The notes beneath the pieces are model-generated. The model was not told the DNA's origin and ran no database searches. It worked only from the letters and a program-made list of their open reading frames with translations. This document shows, one piece after another, positions 24,501-35,069 of a DNA stretch of 64,000 bases (position 1 is the stretch's first letter; every line of letters starts with the position of its first letter). The stretch lies in NCBI GenBank assembly GCA_001875255.1, contig MJAN01000001.1, positions 473,884-537,883 of the forward strand, in the 5' to 3' direction. Source of the DNA: Candidatus Sabulitectum silens (GTDB lineage: Bacteria > Fermentibacterota > Fermentibacteria > Fermentibacterales > JCC-6). Made by a program: the position numbers and the translations under genes.

Positions 24501-24520
24501 GCAAGTGCCTGTTGTGGTAG
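21518..24520 (+). CDS. 1000-aa secreted protein with glycosidase-like N-terminal region and C-terminal sorting-like domain
   Basis: Intact ORF; signal peptide MKLSAAALLPLLPGVILG; FFAFDEPDVKYL; C-terminus LVFSLCEGQSGELSLYDMAGRRVSTLWNGNGTGNQVSALIRRNEQAAGLYFAVLHTETGIVTGKCLLW. Confidence 0.8.
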   Translation: MKLSAAALLPLLPGVILGANMWSAHGHNYSYPASGGGRTIFPVVWDVRSANSLLSDWHRIYGPGELNPIYGIFQEAYDSGINSLIIRSELGNKWFPEMPGTYGDKFFPLAGAAREIGLHVIPGGIETALDHNEHNHSVMDYLKLYISMTEGAYPGDVIGFFAFDEPDVKYLENPGLQQEWTDLVSFWSQHSRTELGLPVISYFAKYGTPDESGYIQYYTDTTSVLNRLARFTDAVGMGMYPATGNFRRTDLLDSDMGSPLFTCATDLVQNDPLYIDALAGKDEVIRIYPRGDSALVVIEEVAWDGFDLHLSPYLETGIPIQPDGFASSDYRAGYAVHESTGYVNSGVVLWDSSRPVHEAVFISSRNGLPEVGSIPRFDGSEDMKPFFFAVGQSDYWADVSDVQGIIGRGRLTVLAGLEDSGGDRWLMLFIHGRPGVSSSLELAFNEPRKLYFPASGAVWGTFWGTWYEFGTVQPVARNGFIIYDHDGNYVSLSQLGRNYWQVFPSYGMSQYHQLFGSSGMPDFLRVSRNDGNYPPFFTGYDRLVGYFSDRSGIVTASSLIYGGSMTEIDSMDVTGLTGQVTGFDLYRNDYRYWDRPLFTLDDGGVHSGQGSIDNGIESGTIGTEQVRYCQGDTIITGIRVMPTRDAIRSALVVSEEGFYVPECELYDDKFDDWRYQWYSNAHRTGMEMGIQETSRDNSLFAVVQSFGRHGFALPSYCPSPDTLLYMATAPIVDGARGIIFYALDLAMMSGNGGDDGFSRAPFVLQNWGPSRDAGNTDLIGRIHETTAMLTGRHQQGTDYLSPLVSPDWSVLGPERARNLHSADSLLDFIALENAQMDTVIILAVNNATGESPFTPGIELVDLPAGFSMTGCHGFVPGLFNIQLNPDGTTLTELDFSAIPPLTASLVTLTTVEDGSCQGTYLETSTSSQGNTHLVFSLCEGQSGELSLYDMAGRRVSTLWNGNGTGNQVSALIRRNEQAAGLYFAVLHTETGIVTGKCLLW

Positions 24521-24539
24521 TATCCAGGGAAAGGGGAAC

Positions 24540-27023
24540 ATGAGCTTATCCATTTTCGCGCTTTTTTCCGGAGCCGGTGTTCTGCTCAGCCAGATCGCCT
24601 GGAACAGGCAACTGCTGCTGATCACCGGAGGCAGTATGGACTCCACTGCCATAGTCCTCACCGCCTTCATGCTCGGGCTGGGTTTCGGAGGCGCCTTCTT
24701 CGGAAGAAAGGCTGAGAATTCGCCCTCACCTGTCAGGGTTCTCAGGACCGCCGCCGGAGGAGCGGCTGTTCTCTCCTTCATTCCCCTTGCTGCAGGCTCC
24801 CTGACCGCATCGGTCTACCCGTACCTCTACTCCACCGGGCTGCAGCTCCCCGCAAGGCTTCTGCTGGCCCTTCTGCTGGTCTCCCCGGCGGCATTCTTTG
24901 CCGGGGGGATAGTACCCGCCATGGCCAGGCTGGTTGAGGGCGCCGGGGGACATTCCAGGGCATCCAGGCTCTACGGCCTGAACTCTCTGGGTTCAGCACT
25001 GGGAGGCTTCCTCGCCGGTTTCATCCTTCTGGAGGCGGTGGGGGTTACCTTTACACTGCTCATCGGAGCCTTTCTCACCGTTGCATCACTGGCCTCGGTA
25101 AGGCCGGTCTTCGTGAACCCCATCGCTGAGCGGAGCTCCGGGGGGGTCAGACCGGGGTGGTTCTTCCTGTGGATATATCTCGCCAGCGGAGCCCTTGCCC
25201 TCTGCTGGGAAATGGTGTGGACCAGACAGCTGACATTCGTTCTGGGAAACAGCACCTATGCCTTCGCCACAATGGGCATCATGGTTCTCCTGGGAATAGG
25301 TGCCGGAAGCATTGCCGGGAAAAGGGTAGCGGCCTCGGTAAAGAGCCCCCTTGCCGCCTTCGGGGTGGTTCAGGTCCTTCTGGGGATCGCCAGCGTTCTT
25401 CCGCTCTCCCTTCTGGGGCGGTTCACCGCCCTATCGGCGAATCTCAGCTTCTTTCCCGGGCGAATGGGAAGCATGGCGGGGGATCTGCTGGCCGCCTTTG
25501 TCTACATGATCCCCTCCACATTCCTCATGGGCGCCACCTTCCCCATAATGATAAAGGCCGCCGCCAGGGAAAACCGACTGGGCGAGGACGTGGGTATGCT
25601 CAGTATGGCAAACTGCCTGGGCGCCGCCGCGGGACCCATCATAGCCTCACAGATCCTTTTCCGTTTTCTTGGTGTAACCCCTTCGGTCCTGCTGCTTTCC
25701 TGCCTGACGCCGCCCTTGGACTCTCCGCCTTTCTGAGATCAAAAAGCCTGAGGACAGCTTTTCTGGCCCCAGTGGGAGCTGCTGTTTCCGTGGCCCTCAT
25801 CCTTTCCGCCAGGATCCCGGGCTCCAGGCCCCCTGCGGACATGGAGGTGGCCTACTTCCAGGAGGGCAGGACCGCAACGGTTTCGGTTTTCCGCAGGAAC
25901 TGGGATGACCACAGAAGCCTCAGGCTCAACGGTGTGGAGGAGGTTCCAGTGGATCAGGCTTCCCTGGAGGCATTTTACCTGCTGGGGCATCTGCCCTGGG
26001 GATACAATCCGGAAGCCAGAACAGCCATTGCGGTGGCAATGGGGGGAGGAATAACCAGCGGAGCCCTTCTGACCCACCCGCTGGATACCCTGATCTGCGT
26101 GGAGATCTGCCCGGAGGTCATTGAGGCCGCGGTCTTCTTTGAAAAGGAGAACAACAGACCGGACCTGGACCCCAGGTTCGAACTCATTGGTGACGATGGC
26201 AGGAACTTCCTTTCAGGTACACCTGACCCTGTGGACCTCATTATCTGTGATGCCACCCATCCCGGTTCAAGTGAGAGCTGGCTGCTTTATACAGAGGAAT
26301 TCTACGGCATCGTCCTCTCAAGCTTACCCCCGGGGGGTCGCCGCACAGTGGGTTCCCCTCCACCGGCTGCCCCGGGAGGAGTTCGCAAGGATACTGGCGA
26401 CCTGGGCCAGGATCTTTCCCCATTCCGCGGTCCACGCCGCCGGGGGAAGGCATGCTGTCCTCATAGGTTCCAACCGGCCGCTTGCCCTTCACATCGATGC
26501 CATGTTCAACGATGAGGAGGCCCGGATCCAGCTTGAGGAAACAGGTTTCAGGGCAGGTGAGGAGGAGTTCCTTCTTCCGGTGGTAACCGGGGAAGACCTC
26601 CTGTCCCTCGTCGAATCACCCCTGAGGTCCAACACCGACGACCTGGCGCCATGCCAGTTCCTGATAAGGAAATCCCCGGGAGATCCCCAGCTGACCATAG
26701 GCGACAACATGTCCCTGCTGCTCCACCTCAGCGGCGCCGAACAGGTCAATCCGGTCCATGCGGGACAGATACTCTACTGGAGCATGCAGCTCCCCGGAGC
26801 CACGGAGCTTTTCAGAACCGAGGATCCCCGGACCGCCATGGGCAGGAGATGGCTTTCCGTCTCTCTATCCACCGGGGCGGAACTCTTGTATAATGAGGGC
26901 CGTTACCGGGACGCCCTTGAACTCGCGGACATGGCATGGCAGGCCGATCCCGGATGGCAGAGAAACCTTGATCTTGTTTTGGAGATCAATAGAGCAGATA
27001 CTTTTTCGCAGGAGGAAAATTAA
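24540..27023 (+). CDS. Fused MFS-type transporter / spermidine synthase-like protein (frameshifts near 25715 and 26330)
   Basis: N-terminal ~12 TM segments with GVLLSQIAWNRQLLLITGGS and EMVWTRQLTFVLGNSTYAF; C-terminal SpeE-like VAMGGGITSGALLTHPLDTLICVEICPEVIEAA...DPRFELIGDDGRNFL...DLIICDATHPGSS. Confidence 0.88.
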
Positions 27024-27949
27024 TGGGACGAATCGCCTTTCTGTTCCCTGGACAGGCATCACAGGCAGTGGGAATGCACACCCATCTGAAGGAATATCCT
27101 GAGGCCGCCGAGTTCCTGGAACGGACCTACGAGTTCAGCGGTCTTTACGACCTTACACAGACCATGGCCGAGGGCCCGACTGAAAAGCTCACAAGAACTA
27201 ATTACGCCCAGCCGGCCATAACCATGGTCAGTATAGCCGCCCTTCGCATACTGCAGGTTGCCGGATCGATCCCGAGGCACCGCCGGTCACAGTCTGGGGA
27301 GTATTCAGCCCTGGTCGCCTCGGGAATACTCATGCCGGAAACAGCTGTAAGGCTCACCAGGATCCGCGGCGAACTGATGCAGAAATGCGCCGATATGTAT
27401 CCCGGCGGTATGCAGGCGGTCCTGGGGCTTGACCTCCAGCGGGTAACCGAGATAGTCGAGAAGGCAAAGGTCAGGGGTCCCGTAGGTGTAGCCAACATGA
27501 ATTCCGACGGGCAGGTGGTGATAAGCGGAGCAAAGGCCGCCCTGGAGTACGCCGGTGAACTTTGTACCGAAGGCGGAGCGAAAAGGGTGATCCCCCTTCA
27601 GGTTTCAGGGGCATGGCACAGCCCGCTGATGGAGGATGCCGCCCGGGGCCTTGAACGGCCCGTGCGGGAAGCCGCCTTCTTTGACCCGGGAATACCGGTG
27701 GTGGCCAATGTAACGGCCAACTACATAACCGGAGTGGAAGAGAGCAGAAAGCTCCTCATAAGGCAGGTGACCTCACCGGTTCTCTGGGCCGATTCCATGA
27801 AGCTCATGATAGAGAACGGCTTCGACACCTTCGTGGAGGTCGGTCCGGGGCAGGTCCTTCAGGGTCTTCTGAAGAGGAACAGGGATGTAAAGGTATACGG
27901 AACCCACAATGCAGAAGCCCTGAAGAAAACGCTTTCAGAACTTTCCTGA
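27023..27949 (+). CDS. fabD: Malonyl-CoA:ACP transacylase
   Basis: IAFLFPGQASQAVGM; YAQPAITMVSIAALRIL; QVSGAWHSPLM; FVEVGPGQVLQGLLKR. GHSLGEYS motif disturbed by two compensating indels. Confidence 0.93.
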   Translation: MGRIAFLFPGQASQAVGMHTHLKEYPEAAEFLERTYEFSGLYDLTQTMAEGPTEKLTRTNYAQPAITMVSIAALRILQVAGSIPRHRRSQSGEYSALVASGILMPETAVRLTRIRGELMQKCADMYPGGMQAVLGLDLQRVTEIVEKAKVRGPVGVANMNSDGQVVISGAKAALEYAGELCTEGGAKRVIPLQVSGAWHSPLMEDAARGLERPVREAAFFDPGIPVVANVTANYITGVEESRKLLIRQVTSPVLWADSMKLMIENGFDTFVEVGPGQVLQGLLKRNRDVKVYGTHNAEALKKTLSELS

Positions 27950-27964
27950 GGATTCCGGGGGATA

Positions 27965-28177
27965 TCAGGAGGCCCAGCCGGTTCCGTGGCAGCCTCCGCA
28001 CTTGCCGTCCTCTTCCAGTATCTCGTTGTATATTTTTCCCCTTCCGCCGCACCTGGCACAGGGGGTAGGCGGGTCTGCGGCCTTCACATGGCCGTCGCCG
28101 CCGCATATGTCGCAGGGGGAATCTCCAGGGCCGTCGATCCCTGTTCCATTGCACCACGCGCATTTTACCAAAGCCAT
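27965..28177 (-). CDS. Small DnaJ-type zinc finger (CxxCxGxG) protein
   Basis: MALVKCAWCNGTGIDGPGDSPCDICGGDGHVKAADPPTPCARCGGRGKIYNEILEEDGKCGGCHGTGWAS. Confidence 0.85.
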   Translation of the reverse strand: MALVKCAWCNGTGIDGPGDSPCDICGGDGHVKAADPPTPCARCGGRGKIYNEILEEDGKCGGCHGTGWAS

Positions 28178-28179
28178 TT

Positions 28180-29482
28180 TCAGTCCTTTCTCCTTATCGA
28201 TTCGATGACCCTGTCGTGGGCGGAAAAGGCAAGGGCGGGAACCCTGTCAAGTTCCACCCATCTCAGTTCCGCCACATCGTCCGCCGGCGAAGGGGTTCCC
28301 CTCCAGCCGGTTGCTTCATAAACGAAGAGGACCACGCTTCCGTACTCCGTGAGGTCGCTCAGGCTTCCTGTAAGGATCATTCTTTCGGGAATGAGTGATG
28401 TTTCCTCGGTGAGTTCCCGTTCTGCGGCCCTCAGGGGAGATTCGCCCAGGTCGATGAAACCTCCGGGAAGACACCACTCCCCCGCTGCCGGAGGAAATGC
28501 CCTCTTTGCAAGGAGCACCCGGTTCCCGTCCCTGAGGACCAGTATGACCGCCGGGAGGGGATTACGATAGAAGACCAGGCCGCAACCGGGGCAGATGGGA
28601 TGGGGTTTTGCCGCGGCCAGCTCTCCAGAGCAGGCCGGGCAGAATCTGGGAGTTTCATAGAAGGCGGTTCGGTTGTTCCTCCCTGGAAGGGGACCCATTC
28701 CAGGGAAGTGTCCCGGCAGGATTCCCAGCTTCCTGCTGAAGCTGGCGGTGATGGCCCCCCTGAGATAGAGCAGCGAGTTGTTTACCGCCTCCTCGACGGA
28801 ATACCCCGCGCCCAGGAGCGTGGCGCAGGCTGAAGCCAGGGTGCAGCCGGTTCCATGAACCTTCCCCGGGACTATTCGTTTTCCCGGAAACCATTTGAAG
28901 CCCCTTTCGGTGAGAAGAACGTCCCAGGGTTCTCCCTGGAGATGTCCTCCCTTGAGAAGAACGCTTTCCGCTCCCATCTCCCTTATTCGCAGGGCCGCCT
29001 CCTCCATCTGTCCGCGGTTCCTTACCCGCATGCCGGTGAAGGCCTCGGCTTCATCAAGGTTCGGGGGTAACCAGGGTGGCCAGGGGAAGCAGGTGCTCGG
29101 TAAGGCTCTTTTCCAGGCTGGTTTCCGCAAGGCCGTCCCCGGAACCGGCCACCATTACGGGATCCAGTACCAGGGGAACACCCTTGAGCCTGTTCCTGAT
29201 CACCTCGGAAATGGCCGAGACCGCGGCAGAGCTGCCCAGCATTCCGGTTTTCACGCCCTGGGGAATGCCGTCGTCGCAGGTGGCGTTCATCTGGGCGGCT
29301 ATCATATCCGGGGGGATCGGCATCCATGACTCAACCCCGCCGCTGTTCTGGGAGGTAACAGCGGTTACCGCAATACAGCCGTGCCCTCCCAGGGCCGCGG
29401 TGGTCTTCAGGTCGGCGGCGAGCCCGGCGCCTCCGCTGGGGTCGGTTCCGCCGGTATGGAGTATTACAGGTCTGGAATTCAC
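28180..29482 (-). CDS. thiD: Hydroxymethylpyrimidine (phosphomethylpyrimidine) kinase ThiD, apparently fused to a zinc-ribbon NUDIX hydrolase (frameshift near 29070)
   Basis: ThiD: GTDPSGGAGLAADLKTTAALGGHG, DPVMVAGSGDGL, NLDEAEAFTGM, KVHGTGCTLASACATLLGAG; then FCPACSGELAAAKPHPICPGCGLVFYRNPLPAVILVL and NUDIX box GGFIDLGESPLRAAERELTEET. Confidence 0.88.
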
Positions 29483-29518
29483 TGTGGCCTGTTAACCTTT
29501 CCGTGTGTTAGGTTTCGG

Positions 29519-31321
29519 ATGACTATGCATAAATCAATACTTACCGTCGGTCTGCTGATGATAGCTGTAATGGTTCTGTCAGCCCCGGAAGCCCGGGCTG
29601 TCTCAGAACCTACTATAGACCGTATCATCTTCACGGGCAATCAGTCCATTTCACCGGGAGACCTTCTAAGGGGCAGTGGCCTCCACGAGGGTGTGTCGAT
29701 CTTTCTGGTTTCCTCGAACCAGGTAAGGGATGCGGTAAGGGCCAACATGAAGTCCAGGGGGTATCTCGACTGCGCCGTTTCCGTTAACTGGCCCAGGTGG
29801 GGTTCCGAGTCCTACGAGGTTCAGATCGATGTAATGCCGGGCCCGCGCACCTTAAGGGGCGAACTTCACCTCTATGGCGACAGCTGCTCAGCGTCGGGCA
29901 GCTTGAAGGGCTCTTCCCGGTGGAGTATGGCGAACCGGTGAGCCCCTCGGACACCACCTCTTTCAAGCTGGCTGTCCTCTCCAGGTATTCATCCCTGGGG
30001 TTTCTTCGGGCCTCTGCGGAGGTGGAACTTGAAAGGTTCTCTTCCGATTCCGTGGATCACCACAGGGATGTGACCATTATCCTGGACAGGGGCGAAGTGT
30101 GTTATTTCGGCGGTATAACGGTATCCGGGAACGACAAGGTCCGGGATGAAGTTGTTACAAGGGAATTCGACCTTCATCCCGGTGAACCGCTGAACATGGA
30201 TGAGGTGCGGTCGGGGCTGGGAAGGCTGTACGGCCTGGATCTCTTCAGCGGAATACAGGTTGAATACAACGGCCTGGCCCAGGGGCTTGATACAATTCAT
30301 GTTGTGGTTTCGGTAAGGGAGAAAGACTACATCAGTGTAAATGCCGCCAGCGGCTATATTTCCCCCGAAGCAATTTTCGGTTCCGTTTTCTGGCAGCAGC
30401 CGAACATCATGGGAAACAATCAGAGGCTCAGGCTCGGCGGGGTTTACACCAGGTACATATCAAGTGACAATTCCGGCGACGAGTACGAGCCCCAGGTGGT
30501 TTATGAGGAACCATGGTTCCTCTCCACAAGATGGTCAGCACAGCTGAAGCTGGATTACTTTCATCTCCAGCGGTTCCACCAGGAGGAGCGCAGCTATGGC
30601 GCCGAGCTGGGTTTCACCAGGAAGTTCGCCGATGTATGGAGATACAATTTCGGATACAGGATAGGGAGGCTGCGGTTCAGGTCCACCGGAGAGGATTCCA
30701 CTGAGATAGTGCAGGACTGGGTATCCTCAGGGAGGGTCAGCAGCGGTTCACAAGGGACACGCGAGCTCCCCTTCTCAATCCCAGGCGGGTTCCTGGTTCA
30801 AGATCGCCGGCAGCCTCTCCGGAGGCCCCGCCGGCGGAAGGATCCAGTTCTATACCGTGGACGGTGAGATAAGGAGATTTCTTCCGGTGAACCGTAGACT
30901 GGTCCTTGCTGGGAGGGTAGCCGGAAGTGTTTCCCTGGGCTACGGCGGAAACACCGATGTTCCTCCGAACGACAGGCTCTATCTGGGGGGCGGCACAACG
31001 GTGAGGGGCTATGGCTACCAGACACTGGGCCCGGTGGATGAAGATGGCAATCCTCTGGGAGGCAATGTAATGGCCTTGTTCAACGCCGAAGCCAGGCTTT
31101 CCGTCTGGCGGGGTCTCGGAGCGGTTGTTTTCTGCGACCTTGGCGGTATCTGGACCGATGTTCAGGAAATATCCCGGGGAACCACCGGATTCGGGGCCGG
31201 TCTCGGGATCAGATATGATACCCCCATAGGTCCAATAAGGCTCGATTACGGTTTCGCTCCCACCTGGACCAACTCACTTAAGAGGGGAAAGGTCTATTTT
31301 GCAATCGGCCAGGCGTTCTAA
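29519..31321 (+). CDS. Omp85/BamA-family outer membrane assembly factor with POTRA repeats (frameshifts near 29880 and 30770)
   Basis: POTRA-like IDRIIFTGNQSISPGDLLRGSGLHEG, VCYFGGITVSGNDKVRDEVVTREFDLHPGEPLN; C-terminal barrel LYLGGGTTVRGYGYQTLGP...GAGLGIRYDTPIGPIRLDYGFAP...FAIGQAF. Confidence 0.9.
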
Positions 31322-34300
31322 ACGACCCTTCCCGAAGGGATGCGTCTTCACCGCTGCGGGAGTGGTAATACTCCTCGCAGTGATTTATCTGATCCTTGCA
31401 TCGGGTTCGCTGTCTGGGCTTATTCGGCGGGTGGTCCTCATGGCCACCTCCGGCGGGGAAGCCGTTGTAGATGTTTATGGAGGATCCTCGAACCTCTTCA
31501 GGTCCACCAGCGTCGATTCAGTGGTGGTCACCAATGACAGTGGCTTGCGGGTTGCGGTGTATGGAGCGTCCGTGACCGGCTCTCTCTACGGTTATCTTGT
31601 CGGCGGGCATGTGAAACAGATATCAGTTGACAGCCTCATAATTGTTACCCCGGAGCCATCCGACGATCCCCCGGACTCATCCCTTGCCCCCATATTCACC
31701 GGAACCATGGCGGGTATCGTTACCCGGGCGGACCGTGTACTTCTTGGCTATGGCAGAATAACCGATCCCGCCGGGACTGTGCTCACGGATTCCATGTTCC
31801 TCGATGCCTCGATCACTGACATCGATATCCCGACCATCGAGATCACCTCGGCCAAGTCCTTCATTCCACTCTTTGGAATGGTGAGTGCTTCCGGTCTGCT
31901 CCAGGTGGACTCCACCAGGACCACCCTGACCGATGTTTCCCTTCAGTCCCCCCCGGGTCTCATGAGCGTTTCAGGCCATCTCAATGCCGACAGCACATTT
32001 CCCTGGCCGCCGCTGGAAGCGTCTCCACCGCCTTTCTTCCGGAGCTGCCCCCCGGGGCCACGGAGTTCGAGGGCACTTTCACCGGTTCCATTTCCGCACC
32101 CTCGGCGGTCCTCACGCTTCCCGGGGGTTTTGTTAACTACATGGGACTTACCATAGGCATCTCCGCGGATACCATCCTCGCTGACATGACGGGCTGTTCC
32201 CTTGTGAATTTCCAGGCCCGTACGGGAAGCTCCTCTCTAAGTCTGTCCGGTGAGGCTGGGTTTTCTGAACTGAACTGGGAGGGAACCCTTCTCCTTTCCC
32301 TCCAGGATACCGACCTGTCATCCTACTTCCCCGATCTGCCCCCAACGGGCATTACCGGCAGGGTGAGCGCCTATGCCGAGGGGGTGGCCGGGTATCCCGG
32401 CTATGTGGATGTTCAGGGTGAGTTCTCAGGGTCCAGCTTCGGGGAATATTCCCTGGATCAGCTCTCACTGGGCTGCCGGGGCAACTCCTCCTCCGTGAGC
32501 GGAAACCTCCTTGCGACAATGGACGGGGGTGTTGTCTCTTCGGATTTTCCGCCTCCCTTGGGATGGGCTTTCTTCCGGTCTCATGGCAGGCAACGGCCTC
32601 GGCTTCCCTGGATGATTGCGGTCTGCTGGCCGATTTCACCGATCCCCTCGCCGGCTGTTTTTCCGGAGCCACCGCAGATATCTCCGCCCGGGGAAACATG
32701 ACCTCCTTTTCCGTGGACGGCAGGGCGGGGGTGAGGTCATTCGTCAACGACTCACTGACCATGGACAGGGCCGGCTTCACGGGCTCCTTCTCTTCAAGAC
32801 CTTCTGGAATATGGCTATCCGGAGACCTTCAGCTTGACCGGCTGTCCCTGGCGGGAACCGATACAGTGAACCTCTCAGATGTTTTCGCCGCGGTGGATAT
32901 TCGGACTGCCATGACGGATTATCAGGCAACATGCTCCCTGATGGTTGCCCGGGCTGAGTACGGGGAGATACTCGCCGACTCAATATCCTTCGATGGTAAT
33001 GTGCTGGCCGGGAGGGATATTTCCGGGAACGGCGTTCTCAGAGCTGACAGCATTTTCATCGCCGGCGGGCACTATTCATTCATGGCAGGCCTGATGGCTG
33101 AACCGGAGAGCATCAACCTCGACAGCCTGAGGATAACCGGTCCGGGCAACCTCGACCTTCGCCTGTCAGGCCATCTCATCCATGGTCAGGGGAACTACAG
33201 TTTCTCCCTTGACGGCATAGCCCTTACCCGGGCTGAGAAACTGCGGCTGATTTCCTCCGGGGATGTGGAGCTTGTATCCGATTCCTCAGGTCTGCTTCTT
33301 GATACCCTATGGTTCGAACTGCCCTCCGGCGATATTACCGCAAGTGGCTGGCTAAGGAACGATTCCATGGATGTCTCGGCGGTTCTGGATAATGTGGACA
33401 TCGCGTCATTCACCTCCATGGCAGGACTGACCGTGCCCTTCTCGGGGGTTCTCGCAGCGGATATGTCGCTGTCGGGCACCATGGGTGATCTCACATCGGA
33501 CCTCAAGCTCAACATAGATGATCCCACATATGACGAGTGGGCCCAGTCCGACAGCCTTACCTTCCACGCCGGCTCCTCAGGTGATTCACTGATCATCCAC
33601 GGGCTCTGGTCGTGGTCCGACGGGATCCGTTCCGGTCTTCGGATGGGCCTTGACGGCATTTGGGACAACGAAGGGGCCCTGAGTGTTTCCCCGGCGGATG
33701 TAAGATGGCTGGAAGCGGAGCTTACCGGTGTGGGGGACGAGCTCTTCTATCTTCTGCCAATGCCCCTGAAAACCAATGGGGCCAGCGTAAGTGCCCGAAT
33801 AGAGTACCAGCGGGATACAGCGCTGCTCTCAGCGGGAATCGCCTCCCATTTCGACAGGCTCTATCTCACCGATCCCGGCATCGAGTTCCCCGGTGTTTCC
33901 GTATACCTCACATATCCACATCAGGATGAGGGGGGCGAGTTCAACGGCAAGCTCTCCATCACCTCCGCCAACGGGGAGGGAACAACCCTGGAGAGCACTG
34001 TTCTCTTCGATGTTCTGGAAGACCTTTCCTTTGCCACGGGCACGCTGCCAATAGAACTGAGAGGCTACAGGTTCCAGGCGGATCTCAACCGTTGGCAAAC
34101 CCTCATAGCCGGTGTGGGATGGCTTCAGTTCTCCGGCTCACTCTTCTCGGAATCGGACCGTATGCAGGATAAGCCAGGGTGGTGGGAAACTGACCATAGA
34201 CCAGGCCACCATATCCATGGGAGGCGGCGGCGCCATAGAGGGCTCCGCAGGCGGTGGATCCTCAGAACCGGCTGAAATGCCCTGGAACTCAGCATAAGGA

Positions 34301-35025
34301 TATCCGGGGACCGGGGCATCTGGTTCAGGAATAATTACGCGAATGTGGAGCTGTCCACCTCCGTGGACATTACCACCGTTCAGGGGCAGCTGAGGATAGG
34401 CGGCGACATAAAGGCCGTACGAGGCGCCGTATATCTTCTGGGCAGGGAGTTCCAGATAACCCAGGGTGAGGTGCGAATACTGGAGACCACCCCCCTGGGA
34501 ATAGAGCTCGACGTCCTCGCCGAGGCCAGGATAAGAAGTTCCGTCAGCGGTGCCGAGTACATCATTCAGGTGTCGGTAACCGGCGATCCTGAGAATCCTG
34601 AGATATCCCTTTCAGCAACCGGTCCCGCCGGTGCACTTGCGGAGCAGGACATAGTCACACTGCTCACCGCCGGAATGACCTATGGCGAGCTTCAGCAGTT
34701 CGACAGCACAGCCCTGGGAAGCGTTGCCGGATCCTATCTCGGCCAGTGGCTTGCAAGGAGCATCAGGGACGATGTAGGCCTGGACGCCCTGCAGTTCACC
34801 CCGGACTTCTCCTCGGATTCCACCTCTCTTGTGGTGAACGCCGGGAAATACGTGCTTCCAGACCTCTTCGTGAGCTATTCCAGCGATGTTTTCTCCTCCG
34901 ACGCGGGAACCATTCGAGCCCAGTACTTCATCAACCGCGACTTCTTCCTGGAGGGCAGCACGAAGAGCACCCTCACAGGAAGGCACGATCCCTCCATAGA
35001 GCTTCACTACACATACAGATACTGA
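31299..35025 (+). CDS. TamB-like translocation/assembly module protein (at least three frameshifts)
   Basis: N-terminal TM, long repetitive AsmA/TamB-like body, C-terminal DUF490-like IKAVRGAVYLLGREFQITQGEVRIL...QDIVTLLTAGMTYGEL...LFVSYSSDVFSSDAGTIRAQYFINRDFFLEGST; directly downstream of bamA-like gene. Confidence 0.87.
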
Positions 35026-35027
35026 AA

Positions 35028-35053
35028 GGGGGAGCGCCCTCTGGCGCCCCCCC
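35028..35053. terminator. Strong GC hairpin between convergent genes
   Basis: GGGGGAGCGCC-ctct-GGCGCCCCCCC inverted repeat in the gap between tamB (+) and the C25 protease (-). Confidence 0.6.
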
Positions 35054-35069
35054 TAAGCAAGGTAGCGGA

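Noticed and set aside
23672-24781. 369-aa minus-strand ORF
   Set aside because: Antisense to the 1000-aa secreted protein with signal peptide and sorting-type C-terminus; no recognisable motifs.
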